Numbered from the stretch's first letter, positions 8,285 to 17,473 are shown. The stretch is DNA of 64,000 bases from Candidatus Poribacteria bacterium (GCA_012270795.1 JAAXHO010000060.1:1-64000), one strand, 5' to 3'. The notes: a model not told the origin generated them from the sequence alone. Program-made: numbers and translations.

Positions 8285-8626
8285 ATGTCGTCGTCTGTCG
8301 TACGGTATTTACCGAGAAAACAAATAATGCTTACAAAAAATCAACAAACCGTTTATAATTGGATAAACGATGATCTTGAGTTACCGGTGTATGCAGAAGC
8401 ATATAAAGGGGCATTAGAGCAACTGAACAAGAAATCATCGGGCTATATTACGTATGTATCCCATACCGGAAGGGATATTATGAATGGACTTGCATCAGAT
8501 GCCGAAGGAATCACGCGGCAGCGGGTGCAATATGAACAACTTGTAGATAAGTTCAAAGATGATTGGAAAGATGAATGGGAGGAGATGGGTTTCATCCACC
8601 AGATGACATTCCAAAAGAACATTTAA
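8285..8626 (+). CDS. Unknown protein, N-terminal part (frameshifted)
   Basis: 113 residues; the start may be 8285 (after GGGGAAGG) or the in-frame ATG at 8327. The body (YAEAYKGALEQL, SHTGRDIMN) is helical and unfamiliar to me as a named domain. At DEWEEMGF the frame leaves sense. One extra T in the TTT run at 8590-8592 would continue the protein as GFHPPDDIPKEHLIP in the frame of the next ORF. So this and the 8575-8961 frame are one ~220-residue gene, broken either in nature or by a one-base sequencing error. It lies immediately 5' of the large helical protein at 8933, with which it probably forms a pair. Confidence 0.6.
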   Translation: MSSSVVRYLPRKQIMLTKNQQTVYNWINDDLELPVYAEAYKGALEQLNKKSSGYITYVSHTGRDIMNGLASDAEGITRQRVQYEQLVDKFKDDWKDEWEEMGFIHQMTFQKNI

Positions 8627-8961
8627 TCCCTAATGAAATCTGCCAAAAGATAAAAAAATTGATTGATGAACACAAAGAAGGTCGTCTTAGGGCAGAAGGA
8701 AAAGGGAGTTTATTTTTTACTACTTTTCTGGGATATTCCAATAAAGAAAGCATTCCGGATAACTTATCTCAGGAATGGTTGGACACACAAGATTGGTTTT
8801 TAAGTCATGCCCATTCACGCAAAAAAGGGTTCTCTATAGAGGCATCTGATGCAATAGAAAAGCATTTTCAATATCTTAATAACCATTTATATGCCGCTGC
8901 AGAAAGCGATATTGAACAGCTAAGGAGTATCTATGAAATCTTGGAAGAAGCCAACCGATGA
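8575..8961 (+). CDS. Unknown protein, C-terminal part (frameshifted)
   Basis: 128 residues in the frame that continues the 8285 ORF after the T-run at 8590-8592. It reads FHPPDDIPKEHLIPNEICQK and then a helical region ending YEILEEANR. No catalytic motif is visible. The 3' end overlaps the start of the 8933 gene by 29 bases, the kind of overlap seen in translationally coupled partners. Confidence 0.6.
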   Translation: MGGDGFHPPDDIPKEHLIPNEICQKIKKLIDEHKEGRLRAEGKGSLFFTTFLGYSNKESIPDNLSQEWLDTQDWFLSHAHSRKKGFSIEASDAIEKHFQYLNNHLYAAAESDIEQLRSIYEILEEANR

Positions 8962-10666
8962 ACTTGTAAATAAGGCACTTGCCTCAATTAGAAAGGTAAC
9001 TGCTTGCAAATATTTTTTCTCGCGCTTGGAAAATCCATTGTGGTTACAACCGCTTGCTGAACGTGGTCGTTTTAAATATCCGCCAAAAGCCCAGCGATTT
9101 GATGATGGCACCGTTATATACCCATACTGGCCGGAGATACGATATCTCAAGAACGTGTGTGCCGATTTACCGCATGAAGTTATCGATTTGGTTGTGAATC
9201 TGCCGAAAGTTGATAACCCAGTTGTCTATGACGGTATATTAGATATTGCTTTGCAGCTTCCTGGAGAATACTCTGTGAAACTAAAAGACAAAATACTTGA
9301 GTATGCTGGTATGGATCACCAATACCGAACTTATAAGTATGCATCACTATTGGAGCATTGGACAAAGGAGAATCAGACATCTGCAGCATTGGAACTCACC
9401 AAAATACTGATTGAGTTTGTACCTGATCCTCAGTCGGAGAAAAAACGTAAACAACGACAGGAAAGCGTAAGCGATTGGCGCAAAGCAGTAGGAACATTAC
9501 TTCATCCTATTCCGAAATTTAGTCACTGGGAATATGCAAATATAATTTCTAAAGGCGTTCGTCCACTTGCTGAAAAGGAACCCTTTAAAATTTCCTGTCT
9601 TCTTATTGATACATTAGTAGACATGATTCATTTAAAAACACATAAGGAAGATCTTAATAATGAGGAAGACCATTCTGATACATGGTGTCCCCGTCTTTAC
9701 TCACAAGATAACGACCACGAAGATCCTGAGAAAATACTTGTTCATACACTGACGTATACATGCGAGAAGGTATTTGAAAAACGCGACGACACGGTTGCAG
9801 TCTTAGACAGAGTTTTACGAAAGAAACCGAAGGCAATTTTCAAACGTCTACGTCAACATCTTTATGGACAATACCTGAATGAACAAACAAAACCGTGGAT
9901 ACGGGAACTAATTTTGACACATAAAGATTATGGGTTGTGGGAACATCATTATGAATTCCAGCAGATGGTACGATGTGCCTGTGAACACTTCACAGATACG
10001 TTACTTTCGGAAGAAGAACGAACTCGTATTTTTGATGCTATCCTTATGGGTCCATCAAAAGAAAACTATCTCCATTGGGTGGAGGGTTGGTTAGGGGAGA
10101 AATTCACAGAGAAGCGTTTCCGTGAACGTCAGCAGCGTTTTCATTGGATGCAGCTAAGACCTTTTGAACCTGTCCTCTTTGGAGAATATGAAACTCGTTT
10201 TCAAAAATTACAAGATAAAATCAACAAATCAATCTCCGATGATGATTATCCTCCTTTTAAAAACGAGGTAAAGACCAGTGGTGTGTTGGAGCGCAGCCCA
10301 CGTACACCCGATGATCTTGATAATCTCACAGATGAGGAATTACTTGCCTTCATAAACAACTGGGAAAAGATCGACGAATATGTCAAAGGGAGCTCGTTTA
10401 TAAGGATTAATATTGAGGCTCTTGCCAATGCATTTCAGTTTGTTTTCAAAGAGTCAATTATGCCTGATGTTAACAGACTGAAGTTTTGGATGAAAAATCG
10501 TGAACGGATTGAGAGACCTATTTACGTACGTGTCATGATTTATGCAATGCAGGCATTGGTTAAAGAAAAAAAACTTCGATCAACTCAACGAATGGTTAAC
10601 ATTCTGTGCATGGGTCTTATCACATCCAGACAGAGAACACAATACAGACTATTTACAAGGAGATGA
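8933..10666 (+). CDS. Large alpha-helical protein of unknown function, N-terminal part
   Basis: 577 residues. The N-terminus (KALASIRKVTACKYFFSRLE, then PLWLQPLAERGRFKYPP) has a conserved-looking aromatic/proline motif. The rest is a run of amphipathic helices rich in W, K and E that suggests an alpha-solenoid scaffold. No nuclease, ATPase or membrane signature is visible. At 10566-10573 an A8 run breaks the frame; with seven A's the protein continues VKEKNFDQLNEWLTFCAW into the next ORF, giving ~990 residues. A8 is long enough for transcriptional slippage, so both short and long forms might be made. Its place behind XRE-ImmA and a small partner suggests an accessory or defence role, which is inference only. 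Confidence 0.6.
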   Translation: MKSWKKPTDELVNKALASIRKVTACKYFFSRLENPLWLQPLAERGRFKYPPKAQRFDDGTVIYPYWPEIRYLKNVCADLPHEVIDLVVNLPKVDNPVVYDGILDIALQLPGEYSVKLKDKILEYAGMDHQYRTYKYASLLEHWTKENQTSAALELTKILIEFVPDPQSEKKRKQRQESVSDWRKAVGTLLHPIPKFSHWEYANIISKGVRPLAEKEPFKISCLLIDTLVDMIHLKTHKEDLNNEEDHSDTWCPRLYSQDNDHEDPEKILVHTLTYTCEKVFEKRDDTVAVLDRVLRKKPKAIFKRLRQHLYGQYLNEQTKPWIRELILTHKDYGLWEHHYEFQQMVRCACEHFTDTLLSEEERTRIFDAILMGPSKENYLHWVEGWLGEKFTEKRFRERQQRFHWMQLRPFEPVLFGEYETRFQKLQDKINKSISDDDYPPFKNEVKTSGVLERSPRTPDDLDNLTDEELLAFINNWEKIDEYVKGSSFIRINIEALANAFQFVFKESIMPDVNRLKFWMKNRERIERPIYVRVMIYAMQALVKEKKLRSTQRMVNILCMGLITSRQRTQYRLFTRR

Positions 10667-11900
10667 ATCACGCGAGAATCCGAGCTGGATCAATGCGCGA
10701 CGAGCTGTCGGTGTCTTTATCGGGGTATGTCTTTCAAAGGATGTAGATGTCCCGATTGCTGCTCGGAGACAAATAGAAAAGAATCTGAGAAAGCTTTGCA
10801 CACAGTATGATTGGAACTTGGATGAGAATCATCAAAACGGATTATATTGCAAGGATCCACTCACTGTAGGCATCAATAATACACGAAGTCGAGCGTTGGA
10901 TGATCTTGTAAAATTCGGTTTTTGGTTACGTAGGCATGAACCTGAATGTGAAGTCCCCGAAGTAATAAAGTTTCTTGAAAATAGGTTCTCATCAGAAACA
11001 GATTATTCTCTGACACCCCCTGAGTATGCTATTTTGGGCAAGAATTATCTTTCTATTTGCAGTTTCAATGAGAAGTGGGCAATTGACCATAAGTCAGATT
11101 TTTTCCCGCAAGCAGAAAGCAAACGCCAAGAATGGTATGCAGCATTTAGTAGTTTTTTGCTCTGTAATGGTGCAGTTAAACCACTCTTTGAGATTCTTAA
11201 GGATGATTTCAATTTTGGCTTACAACATTTATCTGATTTCAAAAAGCATGATCTCATTGCACGCCAACCACTTGATGTTTTCGGTGAACGTCTTTTCAAC
11301 TATTATTTATGGGAAATGTTCCCGCTTAAAGGTCAAGAAAGTTTACTTGAACAATTTTACCAGCAAACTGATAAAAAACGAGAACATTGGGCAAATTTGT
11401 TCAAGGATATAGGACATCGCTTGGGGAGTACTGGAAAACACTTAGACCCAAGTATGAAAGACAGAGTAAAGAAATTCTTTAAATGGCGTATTAAACAGGA
11501 AGAACCTATAGAACTCCGATATTTTACCTATTGGTTGCAATCTGAGTGTTTGGAAGTTAAATGGAGGTTGAGGTTTTATTCCAAAGTCATAGATGTATGC
11601 AAAGCAGAAGATTGCGAAGTAGAAAATTGGGAAATTTATCTAAAGGAGTTAAGTCAAATGCTTCCAAAACATACTGCACAGGTCGTTGAGTGCTTCTCAA
11701 AGTTAACCGATGGCATTGAAAATAAGAATATCTACATTCAGACAGAGGAAGCAAAAACTATCCTAAAAGCAGGGTTCAACAGCAAAGATTCAGTTATTTT
11801 CGAAAATGCAAAACGTGCCCTTAACAACCTACTCCGAGCTGATAAAATGGAATTTATGGATCTTGCGGTTGGCAAAGACAAACAAGCTTTAGAAAAATGA
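10542..11900 (+). CDS. Large alpha-helical protein, C-terminal part after the A8 frameshift
   Basis: 452 residues; the true continuation begins after the A8 run at 10566-10573, so the first ~10 residues of this frame are not native. It is again all-helical, with repeats of the form W-x-L-x-x-F-L-x-N and many charged residues, consistent with more solenoid units of the same protein. No recognisable catalytic motif. It ends at 11900 with no clear terminator. Confidence 0.6.
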   Translation: MQCRHWLKKKNFDQLNEWLTFCAWVLSHPDREHNTDYLQGDESRENPSWINARRAVGVFIGVCLSKDVDVPIAARRQIEKNLRKLCTQYDWNLDENHQNGLYCKDPLTVGINNTRSRALDDLVKFGFWLRRHEPECEVPEVIKFLENRFSSETDYSLTPPEYAILGKNYLSICSFNEKWAIDHKSDFFPQAESKRQEWYAAFSSFLLCNGAVKPLFEILKDDFNFGLQHLSDFKKHDLIARQPLDVFGERLFNYYLWEMFPLKGQESLLEQFYQQTDKKREHWANLFKDIGHRLGSTGKHLDPSMKDRVKKFFKWRIKQEEPIELRYFTYWLQSECLEVKWRLRFYSKVIDVCKAEDCEVENWEIYLKELSQMLPKHTAQVVECFSKLTDGIENKNIYIQTEEAKTILKAGFNSKDSVIFENAKRALNNLLRADKMEFMDLAVGKDKQALEK

Positions 11901-12068
11901 TACTTGGAAGATATTTTAACAATTCAGGTGAAGGGAAGTCATTTCATTTTCAGTTTATTTGCAACGACACATCAGTTGACAGTAGAATATATGCTAAGTG
12001 AATTTTGAAGAATTCCTCAGCAAAATCTTAACAAAAGACAGAAAACATACATCAACATATCTCACCAG

Positions 12069-12192
12069 AAGCATTCAATTGTCGGGCTTCGTTGTTGTTG
12101 GAGGGGTTTCTAACCCCGATTTGAGATATACAGCAGCAGAAATCGGGGTTAGAAACCCCTCCAACAAGAGTACATTTCGACAATTGAATGCC
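12069..12192. repeat. 124-bp inverted-repeat element
   Basis: The outer arms 'agcattcaattgtcg' and 'cgacaattgaatgcc' enclose the 'ttggaggggtttctaacccc' inverted repeat (12098-12168) also seen at 4.7 kb; a solo arm follows at ~12304-12332. No gene is present in 11901-12438. The ORFs predicted across this palindrome on both strands are artefacts of its symmetry. Confidence 0.75.
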
Positions 12193-12438
12193 TCTGCATA
12201 TCGGACAGAATTGCATTGACATTTTGAGCATGGTGCTATATAATTCAATATATGCAACGTATCTTATAAATGCAATTTTGTATAAATTCACAGAGTAGCG
12301 TGTTTGGTAAATCGGGGTTAGGAACCCCTCCTAAGATTTATGGGATGGGTTGTAGAAAGATCGTAGATATATTGACATTAATTAGATATAGATTTCGGTG
12401 ATAAGAAGATTACGAAAGGTTCAATTGAGGAGGAATTT

Positions 12439-15072
12439 ATGACACAACCCAAGTATGTTTACTTCTTTGGAGGTGGTGAAGGTGAAGGCGATGCAACCAT
12501 GCGTCTTTTACTCGGTGGAAAGGGAGCGAATCTCGCTGAGATGACGAATCTTGGCATTCCAGTACCTCCAGGCTTTACGATTTCCACTGAAGTATGCAAA
12601 TATTATTACGATAACGATAAGAATTACCCGACAGGTCTTGATCAACAGATAACGGAGAACCTTCACAAGTTGGAAGAGGTTCTCGGTGCGAAGTTCGGTG
12701 ATACAGAAAATCCGTTACTTCTTTCTGTTCGTTCTGGCGCGGCGGTTTCCATGCCGGGTATGATGGATACCATTCTCAATCTTGGTTTAAACGATGATGC
12801 TGTTAAGGGACTAATTGCTAAGTCTGGTAATGAGCGATTCGCCTATGATGCATATAGACGGTTTATTCAAATGTTTGGTAACGTTGTCTTACGTGTTGAT
12901 CATGACGAGTTTGAACATCTGCTTGAAGAAAAGAAGAAAGCGAAAGGGGTTACATTAGATACGGAGTTGGAAGCTGCGGATTTGCTGGAACTCGTGGGTG
13001 AATTCAAAGCGGTCATCAAGCAGAGAACCGGTAATGATTTTCCGGATGAGCCGCGTCGTCAGTTGGATATGGCACGGGATGCGGTGTTTGAATCATCTGG
13101 TAACCAACGTGCGATTACATACCGTCGTTTAAACGATATTTCTGAGGAGCTTGGACGAACAGCTGTAAACGTTCAGGTGATGGTATTCGGAAATATGGGT
13201 GGTAGTTCTGGCACGGGTGTTGCATTTTCACGCAATCCGTCAACAGGTGCCAACCAGTTCTATGGTGAATTTCTGATGAATGCACAGGGAGAGGATGTTG
13301 TTGCAGGTATTAGAACGCCGTTGCCGATCTCGGAATTGAGAAATATTCAACCTGAAGCTTATGATGAATTAGTTGGTATTGGTCAGAAGTTAGAGAGGCA
13401 TTATAGTGATATGCAGGATGTGGAGTTTACGATACAGGATGGGACGCTTTACATGCTTCAAACACGGAACGGCAAACGTACAGGGCAAGCCGCTGTTCGT
13501 ATCGCAGTTGAAATGGTTGAAGAAGGATTGATTGATAAGGAAACAGCACTTGTACGTGTTCCTGCTAACGATCTTGATCAGTTATTACATCCGAGTGTGG
13601 ATCCGGATGCGTCTGTTGAAATCATTGCACGAGGCTTACCCGCTTCACCGGGTGCTGCAGTTGGGAAAGTTGTGTTCACTGCCCTCCGTGCTGAAGAACT
13701 CGCTGCTGCTGGTGAAAAAGTGATTCTTGTGCGTACGGAAACTTCTCCTGAAGATATTGGCGGAATGGATGCTGCCGAGGGTATTTTGACTGCGCGCGGT
13801 GGTATGACAAGTCACGCTGCAGTTGTTGCACGTGGTATGGGGAAATGTTGTGTTGCCGGGTGTTCAGACCTTTTTATAAATGAGGAGGCTAAGGAATTCA
13901 TTGCGGGTGGTAATCGTTATTCGGAAGGAGATTTTATTACACTCAACGGTTCAACAGGTGATGTTCTCAAAGGTCAAGTGTCACTGATTCAACCTGAGCT
14001 GAGTGGGCAGTTTGGTATCCTGATGGAGTGGGCAGATGATGTCCGTTCACTGAATATTCGGACAAATGCAGATACACCTGAAGACGCGAAAAATGCAAGA
14101 CATTTCGGAGCAGAAGGGATAGGTCTTTGCAGAACTGAGCACATGTTCTTTGGTACAGGTATTGATGCTGTCCGTGAGATGATTTTGGCAGATGATACTG
14201 CAGAACGAAAACTGGCATTGACGAAGCTGCTTGCACATCAACGTAAAGATTTCATAGGTATCTTTGAGGCGATGGCGGGTTATCCTGTCACCATTCGCAC
14301 TCTGGATCCGCCGTTACATGAATTCTTACCCAAAAACGAATCTGAGATCAATGATCTTTCGGAACGTATCAATGTTGACGCTCAGAAGTTACGTGAACGT
14401 GTGGAAGAACTGCACGAATTCAATCCGATGCTTGGGCATAGAGGGTGTAGGCTCGGTATTGTATATCCAGAGATCACAGAGATGCAGGCGCGTGCTATTT
14501 TTGAAGCTGCTGTTGATGTTGCCAAACGCGGTATCAAGGTTTTGCCGGAGATTATGATTCCGCTTGTTGGGCATATTAATGAATTTTCATTGCAACGTAA
14601 AGTTGTTGTGGATACTGCAGAAGAGGTATTTAAAGAGATTGGTACTCGTGTTGAATACCTTGTTGGTACGATGATTGAGCTTCCTCGTGCTGCGCTGACT
14701 GCGGACAAAATTGCTGCGGAAGCAGAATTTTTCTCTTATGGCACTAACGACCTTACACAGACAACCTTTGGTATGAGCCGTGATGATGCGGTCAAGTTTC
14801 TTGAAGACTATGTCAATAATGGTGTTCTTGAATACGATCCGTTCCAAGTTTTGGACCAGGAAGGTGTTGGCAGCCTATTGGAAATCGGCTGTGAAAAGGG
14901 GCGTTCTGTCCGTCCTGACCTAAAAGTCGGTATCTGTGGGGAACATGGTGGTGAACCGAATTCTGTAAAGTTCTGCCATGGATTAAACTTTGACTATGTA
15001 TCTTGTTCACCGTTTCGTGTGCCGATTGCGTGTCTCGCTGCAGCGCAAGCTGTGATTGAAGCTAAATCGTAG
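12439..15072 (+). CDS. ppdK: Pyruvate, phosphate dikinase
   Basis: 877 residues, the normal length. The enzyme interconverts pyruvate, ATP and phosphate with PEP, AMP and pyrophosphate in the cytosol, at the glycolysis/gluconeogenesis junction. N-terminal ATP/pyruvate-binding domain (LLGGKGANLAEM; SVRSGAAVSMPGMMDTILNL), then the swivelling phosphohistidine domain with GGMTSHAAVVARG (catalytic His459), then the PEP/pyruvate TIM barrel ending in VGICGEHGGEP with the active-site Cys833. The start is fixed by a strong GAGGAGG. A rho-independent terminator follows at 15100, so it is probably monocistronic. The identification is secure. Confidence 0.97.
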   Translation: MTQPKYVYFFGGGEGEGDATMRLLLGGKGANLAEMTNLGIPVPPGFTISTEVCKYYYDNDKNYPTGLDQQITENLHKLEEVLGAKFGDTENPLLLSVRSGAAVSMPGMMDTILNLGLNDDAVKGLIAKSGNERFAYDAYRRFIQMFGNVVLRVDHDEFEHLLEEKKKAKGVTLDTELEAADLLELVGEFKAVIKQRTGNDFPDEPRRQLDMARDAVFESSGNQRAITYRRLNDISEELGRTAVNVQVMVFGNMGGSSGTGVAFSRNPSTGANQFYGEFLMNAQGEDVVAGIRTPLPISELRNIQPEAYDELVGIGQKLERHYSDMQDVEFTIQDGTLYMLQTRNGKRTGQAAVRIAVEMVEEGLIDKETALVRVPANDLDQLLHPSVDPDASVEIIARGLPASPGAAVGKVVFTALRAEELAAAGEKVILVRTETSPEDIGGMDAAEGILTARGGMTSHAAVVARGMGKCCVAGCSDLFINEEAKEFIAGGNRYSEGDFITLNGSTGDVLKGQVSLIQPELSGQFGILMEWADDVRSLNIRTNADTPEDAKNARHFGAEGIGLCRTEHMFFGTGIDAVREMILADDTAERKLALTKLLAHQRKDFIGIFEAMAGYPVTIRTLDPPLHEFLPKNESEINDLSERINVDAQKLRERVEELHEFNPMLGHRGCRLGIVYPEITEMQARAIFEAAVDVAKRGIKVLPEIMIPLVGHINEFSLQRKVVVDTAEEVFKEIGTRVEYLVGTMIELPRAALTADKIAAEAEFFSYGTNDLTQTTFGMSRDDAVKFLEDYVNNGVLEYDPFQVLDQEGVGSLLEIGCEKGRSVRPDLKVGICGEHGGEPNSVKFCHGLNFDYVSCSPFRVPIACLAAAQAVIEAKS

Positions 15073-15099
15073 ATTTTTTTATCTTGTTCGGTTTTTGAA

Positions 15100-15141
15100 T
15101 AGGCGTGTATGAATGTTCTACATACGCGCCTATATCTTTTT
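15100..15141 (+). terminator. Rho-independent terminator after ppdK
   Basis: Stem 15100-15111 (taggcgtgtatg) pairs with 15121-15132 (catacgcgccta) around a 9-base loop with one G-T pair, followed by 'tatcttttt'. It lies 28 bases past the ppdK stop. Confidence 0.75.
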
Positions 15142-15253
15142 GAATGCCTTTCAGAATATAAAATAAAGCGGTTGAAATATAACGGTGCTATGTGGTAAAT
15201 TATGATTACATTGAAGATAGTCAAAATGTTAAATCACTCCTGGAGAAAATGAC

Positions 15254-15823
15254 ATGAACTCGCAAGACATTTATACTTATGAACAGGAGTACCTATCTCC
15301 TGAAAAGACAAAAATGACTTTGGAGGAATTCCTTGAGAGCGATTTAGAAGGGTATGAATACCTAAATGGGGAGTTAATTCGCCTTGCTCCAACATCGGTT
15401 GAACACGGTGATATTAGTATGAATCTAATTTCACTTTTGAATACATTTGTTCGCGAAAATGAGTTAGGACGTGTTTATGCTCCTGATACGGGTTTCAGGG
15501 TTGGTGACAGATTTCTAATGCCAGATATCGCGTTCATTACATCAGAGAAACATCCTGATGATCGGAAAAAGGCATTCTCTATCCCACCTGATCTTGCTGT
15601 TGAAGTTGTCTCTCCTTCAGACATATTGAGCCGAATTCAAGAAAAGGTGTTTGCTTATCTTGAAGCAGGTAGTCAGTTAGTATGGGTACTTGAACCCCGA
15701 GCTAAAACGGTAACTGTCTATCGCTCTGAAACGGACATCACACTGCTAACGCGGAATAACACGCTCAGCGGTGAGGAAGTTGTTGAAGGGTTTTCTTGTC
15801 AGGTGGCAGAACTTTTTGAATAG
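15254..15823 (+). CDS. Uma2-family (DUF820) restriction-like endonuclease, copy 1
   Basis: 189 residues, full length for Uma2. This family has a PD-(D/E)XK-like fold and is abundant in cyanobacteria and Poribacteria; its biological role is unsettled. The core residues are visible: PD at 90-91 (LMPDIAF), Glu117 in DLAVEVVSPSD, and the K/E-rich helix SRIQEKVFAYLEAG. The ribosome site is CTCCTGGAGA. A second copy starts exactly 660 bp downstream. The two share near-identical 5' and 3' blocks but diverge in the middle, so recent gene conversion or domain exchange is likely. Confidence 0.85.
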   Translation: MNSQDIYTYEQEYLSPEKTKMTLEEFLESDLEGYEYLNGELIRLAPTSVEHGDISMNLISLLNTFVRENELGRVYAPDTGFRVGDRFLMPDIAFITSEKHPDDRKKAFSIPPDLAVEVVSPSDILSRIQEKVFAYLEAGSQLVWVLEPRAKTVTVYRSETDITLLTRNNTLSGEEVVEGFSCQVAELFE

Positions 15824-15913
15824 AACTTTATGAACAGATAGAAATAGTATTATGATAAATTGAATTGTAATAGTGCGTAGAAAAAACACAGTAACACATC
15901 AAGGAGGAAAAAA

Positions 15914-16483
15914 ATGGATGTACCAGAAGTTCATCAAATCATACCAGATAATCTTCCCGCTGAGCTTCCCAAGATGACTTTGGAGGAATTCCTTGAGAGC
16001 GATTTAGAAGGGTATGAATATATAAAAGGAGAGTTAATCCCTATGCCACCTACTTCAGTGGAACACGGTTACATTAGTGTGAACATAAGTTCTCTGTTAC
16101 ACTTTTATGTTCGTGAAAATCAACTTGGACGTGTTCTTATATCAGAAACTGGTTTCCGGGTTGGTGAACGCGTGTTGATGCCTGATATTGCATTTATTTC
16201 AACTAACCGCCTTTCCGATGATCTGAGCAAAGCATCCCCTGTTCCACCGGACCTTGCTGTCGAAGTAGTCTCTCCTACAGACATATTGAGCCGAATTCAA
16301 GAAAAGGTGTTTGCTTATCTTGAAGCAGGTACTCAGTTAGTATGGGTGCTTGAACCCCGAGCTAAAACGGTCACTGTCTATCGTTCTGAAACGGACATCA
16401 CACTGTTAACGCGGAATGACACGCTTAGCGGTGAGGAAGTTGTTGAAGGGTTTTCTTGTCAGGTGGCAGAACTTTTTGAATAA
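15914..16483 (+). CDS. Uma2-family (DUF820) restriction-like endonuclease, copy 2
   Basis: 189 residues, a tandem paralogue of the gene at 15254 with its own ribosome site (AAGGAGG). PD at 90-91 and E117 of DLAVEVVSPTD are kept, so both copies look active. The 47 bases 15974-16020 are identical to 15314-15360, and the last ~190 bases differ at only a few positions from copy 1. The central ~100 codons (SVEHGYISVNISSLLHFYVR, RLSDDLSKASPVP) differ clearly. The substrate-contacting middle may have diversified while the ends are homogenised. Confidence 0.85.
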   Translation: MDVPEVHQIIPDNLPAELPKMTLEEFLESDLEGYEYIKGELIPMPPTSVEHGYISVNISSLLHFYVRENQLGRVLISETGFRVGERVLMPDIAFISTNRLSDDLSKASPVPPDLAVEVVSPTDILSRIQEKVFAYLEAGTQLVWVLEPRAKTVTVYRSETDITLLTRNDTLSGEEVVEGFSCQVAELFE

Positions 16484-16517
16484 AGACGCTTTAAATTTAC
16501 TTTGAAAGGATAACACA

Positions 16518-16961
16518 ATGTTAATCGCAGATGTAAATGAAATGGAAGGTAGGACATATCCTGCCCGTAGGTTAACCAGAAATCTTGTTGGTGGGGCATC
16601 GCCGATACAGATAGACGAATTTTGTATGGGGTTCGTTGTTTTGGAACCGAACGGTGGACAGGTGCCGTGGCATAATCACGAACAGGAAGAGATATACTTT
16701 ATCGTTGAAGGCGAAGGCGAAATGTGTCTCGGTGAGGAACGGCAAACAATCTCCACAGGACAGATTGTTTTTATTCCTTCATGGGTTTTTCACCAGTTGA
16801 CAAATACCAGCGACACACCGATGAAGATGGTCTATTGCTACGGACCTGCAGGGGATGTTGACCATTGGAAACAGGAACTTGCTGGCACGCTTCCGAAAGC
16901 TGGTATAGATATGCCACCGCTCCCTGAAGGTGCGGCTCCGCAATGCACTGATAAACCTTGA
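16518..16961 (+). CDS. Cupin-domain protein
   Basis: 147 residues, a single double-stranded beta-helix. Cupin motif 1 is G47-x4-H52-x-H54-x3-E58 (PWHNHEQEE) and motif 2 contains FIPSWVFH with His92, so the metal site (HHEH) is complete. Such small cupins are isomerases, dioxygenases or sugar/ligand-binding proteins, and the sequence does not show which. 'GAAAGGATAAC' precedes the ATG. It follows the second Uma2 gene by 34 bases and may be co-transcribed. Confidence 0.85.
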   Translation: MLIADVNEMEGRTYPARRLTRNLVGGASPIQIDEFCMGFVVLEPNGGQVPWHNHEQEEIYFIVEGEGEMCLGEERQTISTGQIVFIPSWVFHQLTNTSDTPMKMVYCYGPAGDVDHWKQELAGTLPKAGIDMPPLPEGAAPQCTDKP

Positions 16962-17033
16962 GAATGGCTGTCAGTTGTCGACTATCAGTTTTTTCAGTTG
17001 TAGTTGTACTGATTAACACATAAAGGAGCTTTA

Positions 17034-17433
17034 ATGAAGAAAACAACTTTAGTTTATTGTTTATTTCTATTAGCAGTTTCGCTTTTCACTTTTCTACCAA
17101 AGGCTGCTGCGGTAGGCACATCAGAATGGGGGTTACCCGAAGGTGCCAAAGCGCGGCTTGGTAAAGGATATAACCATGAAATTGCATATTTCCCAGACAA
17201 CTCTAAACTGGCAGTGGCAAGTAGCATCGGTGTTTATCTGCGCGGTAAATGGGAAGTTGGTCCGCAAGCTGGAATTAGGGCATCAACCTGTCGGTATCTA
17301 TCAAGGCAAGAGCCGTGCAGCGCATTGAGATGGCAAAAACGCACTCGGTGAGTCTGTTGCAAGCGGTGTGTATTTTTATACACTCACCGCAGGGGATTTT
17401 TCTGCCACGCGCAAGATGCTAATACGAAAATAG
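17034..17433 (+). pseudogene. Fossil of a secreted WD40/FlgD-type protein
   Basis: The 5' end is intact: ribosome site AAAGGAGC, signal peptide (MKKTTLVYCLFLLAVSLFTF) and the first propeller strand (FPDNSKLAVASSIGVYL). It then jumps into the C-terminal end of the same kind of protein in another frame: NGKLVRKLELGHQPVGIYQ, a FlgD-like Ig domain, and finally SVASGVYFYTLTAGDFSATR with KMLIRK and a TAG at 17431, the sorting-type tail of such proteins. Between tail halves, codon 17326-17328 is TGA where the family motif H-W-D-G would need TGG. So one large internal deletion plus a nonsense change killed the gene. Confidence 0.8.
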
Positions 17434-17473
17434 ACTGCATCGTAAATGTAATATCATTTCTATTTGAATGGGT

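Noticed and set aside
12052-12291. Opposing ORFs across 12.0-12.3 kb
   Set aside because: They are mirror readings of the inverted-repeat element at 12069-12192, with the same peptide words on both strands and no ribosome site.
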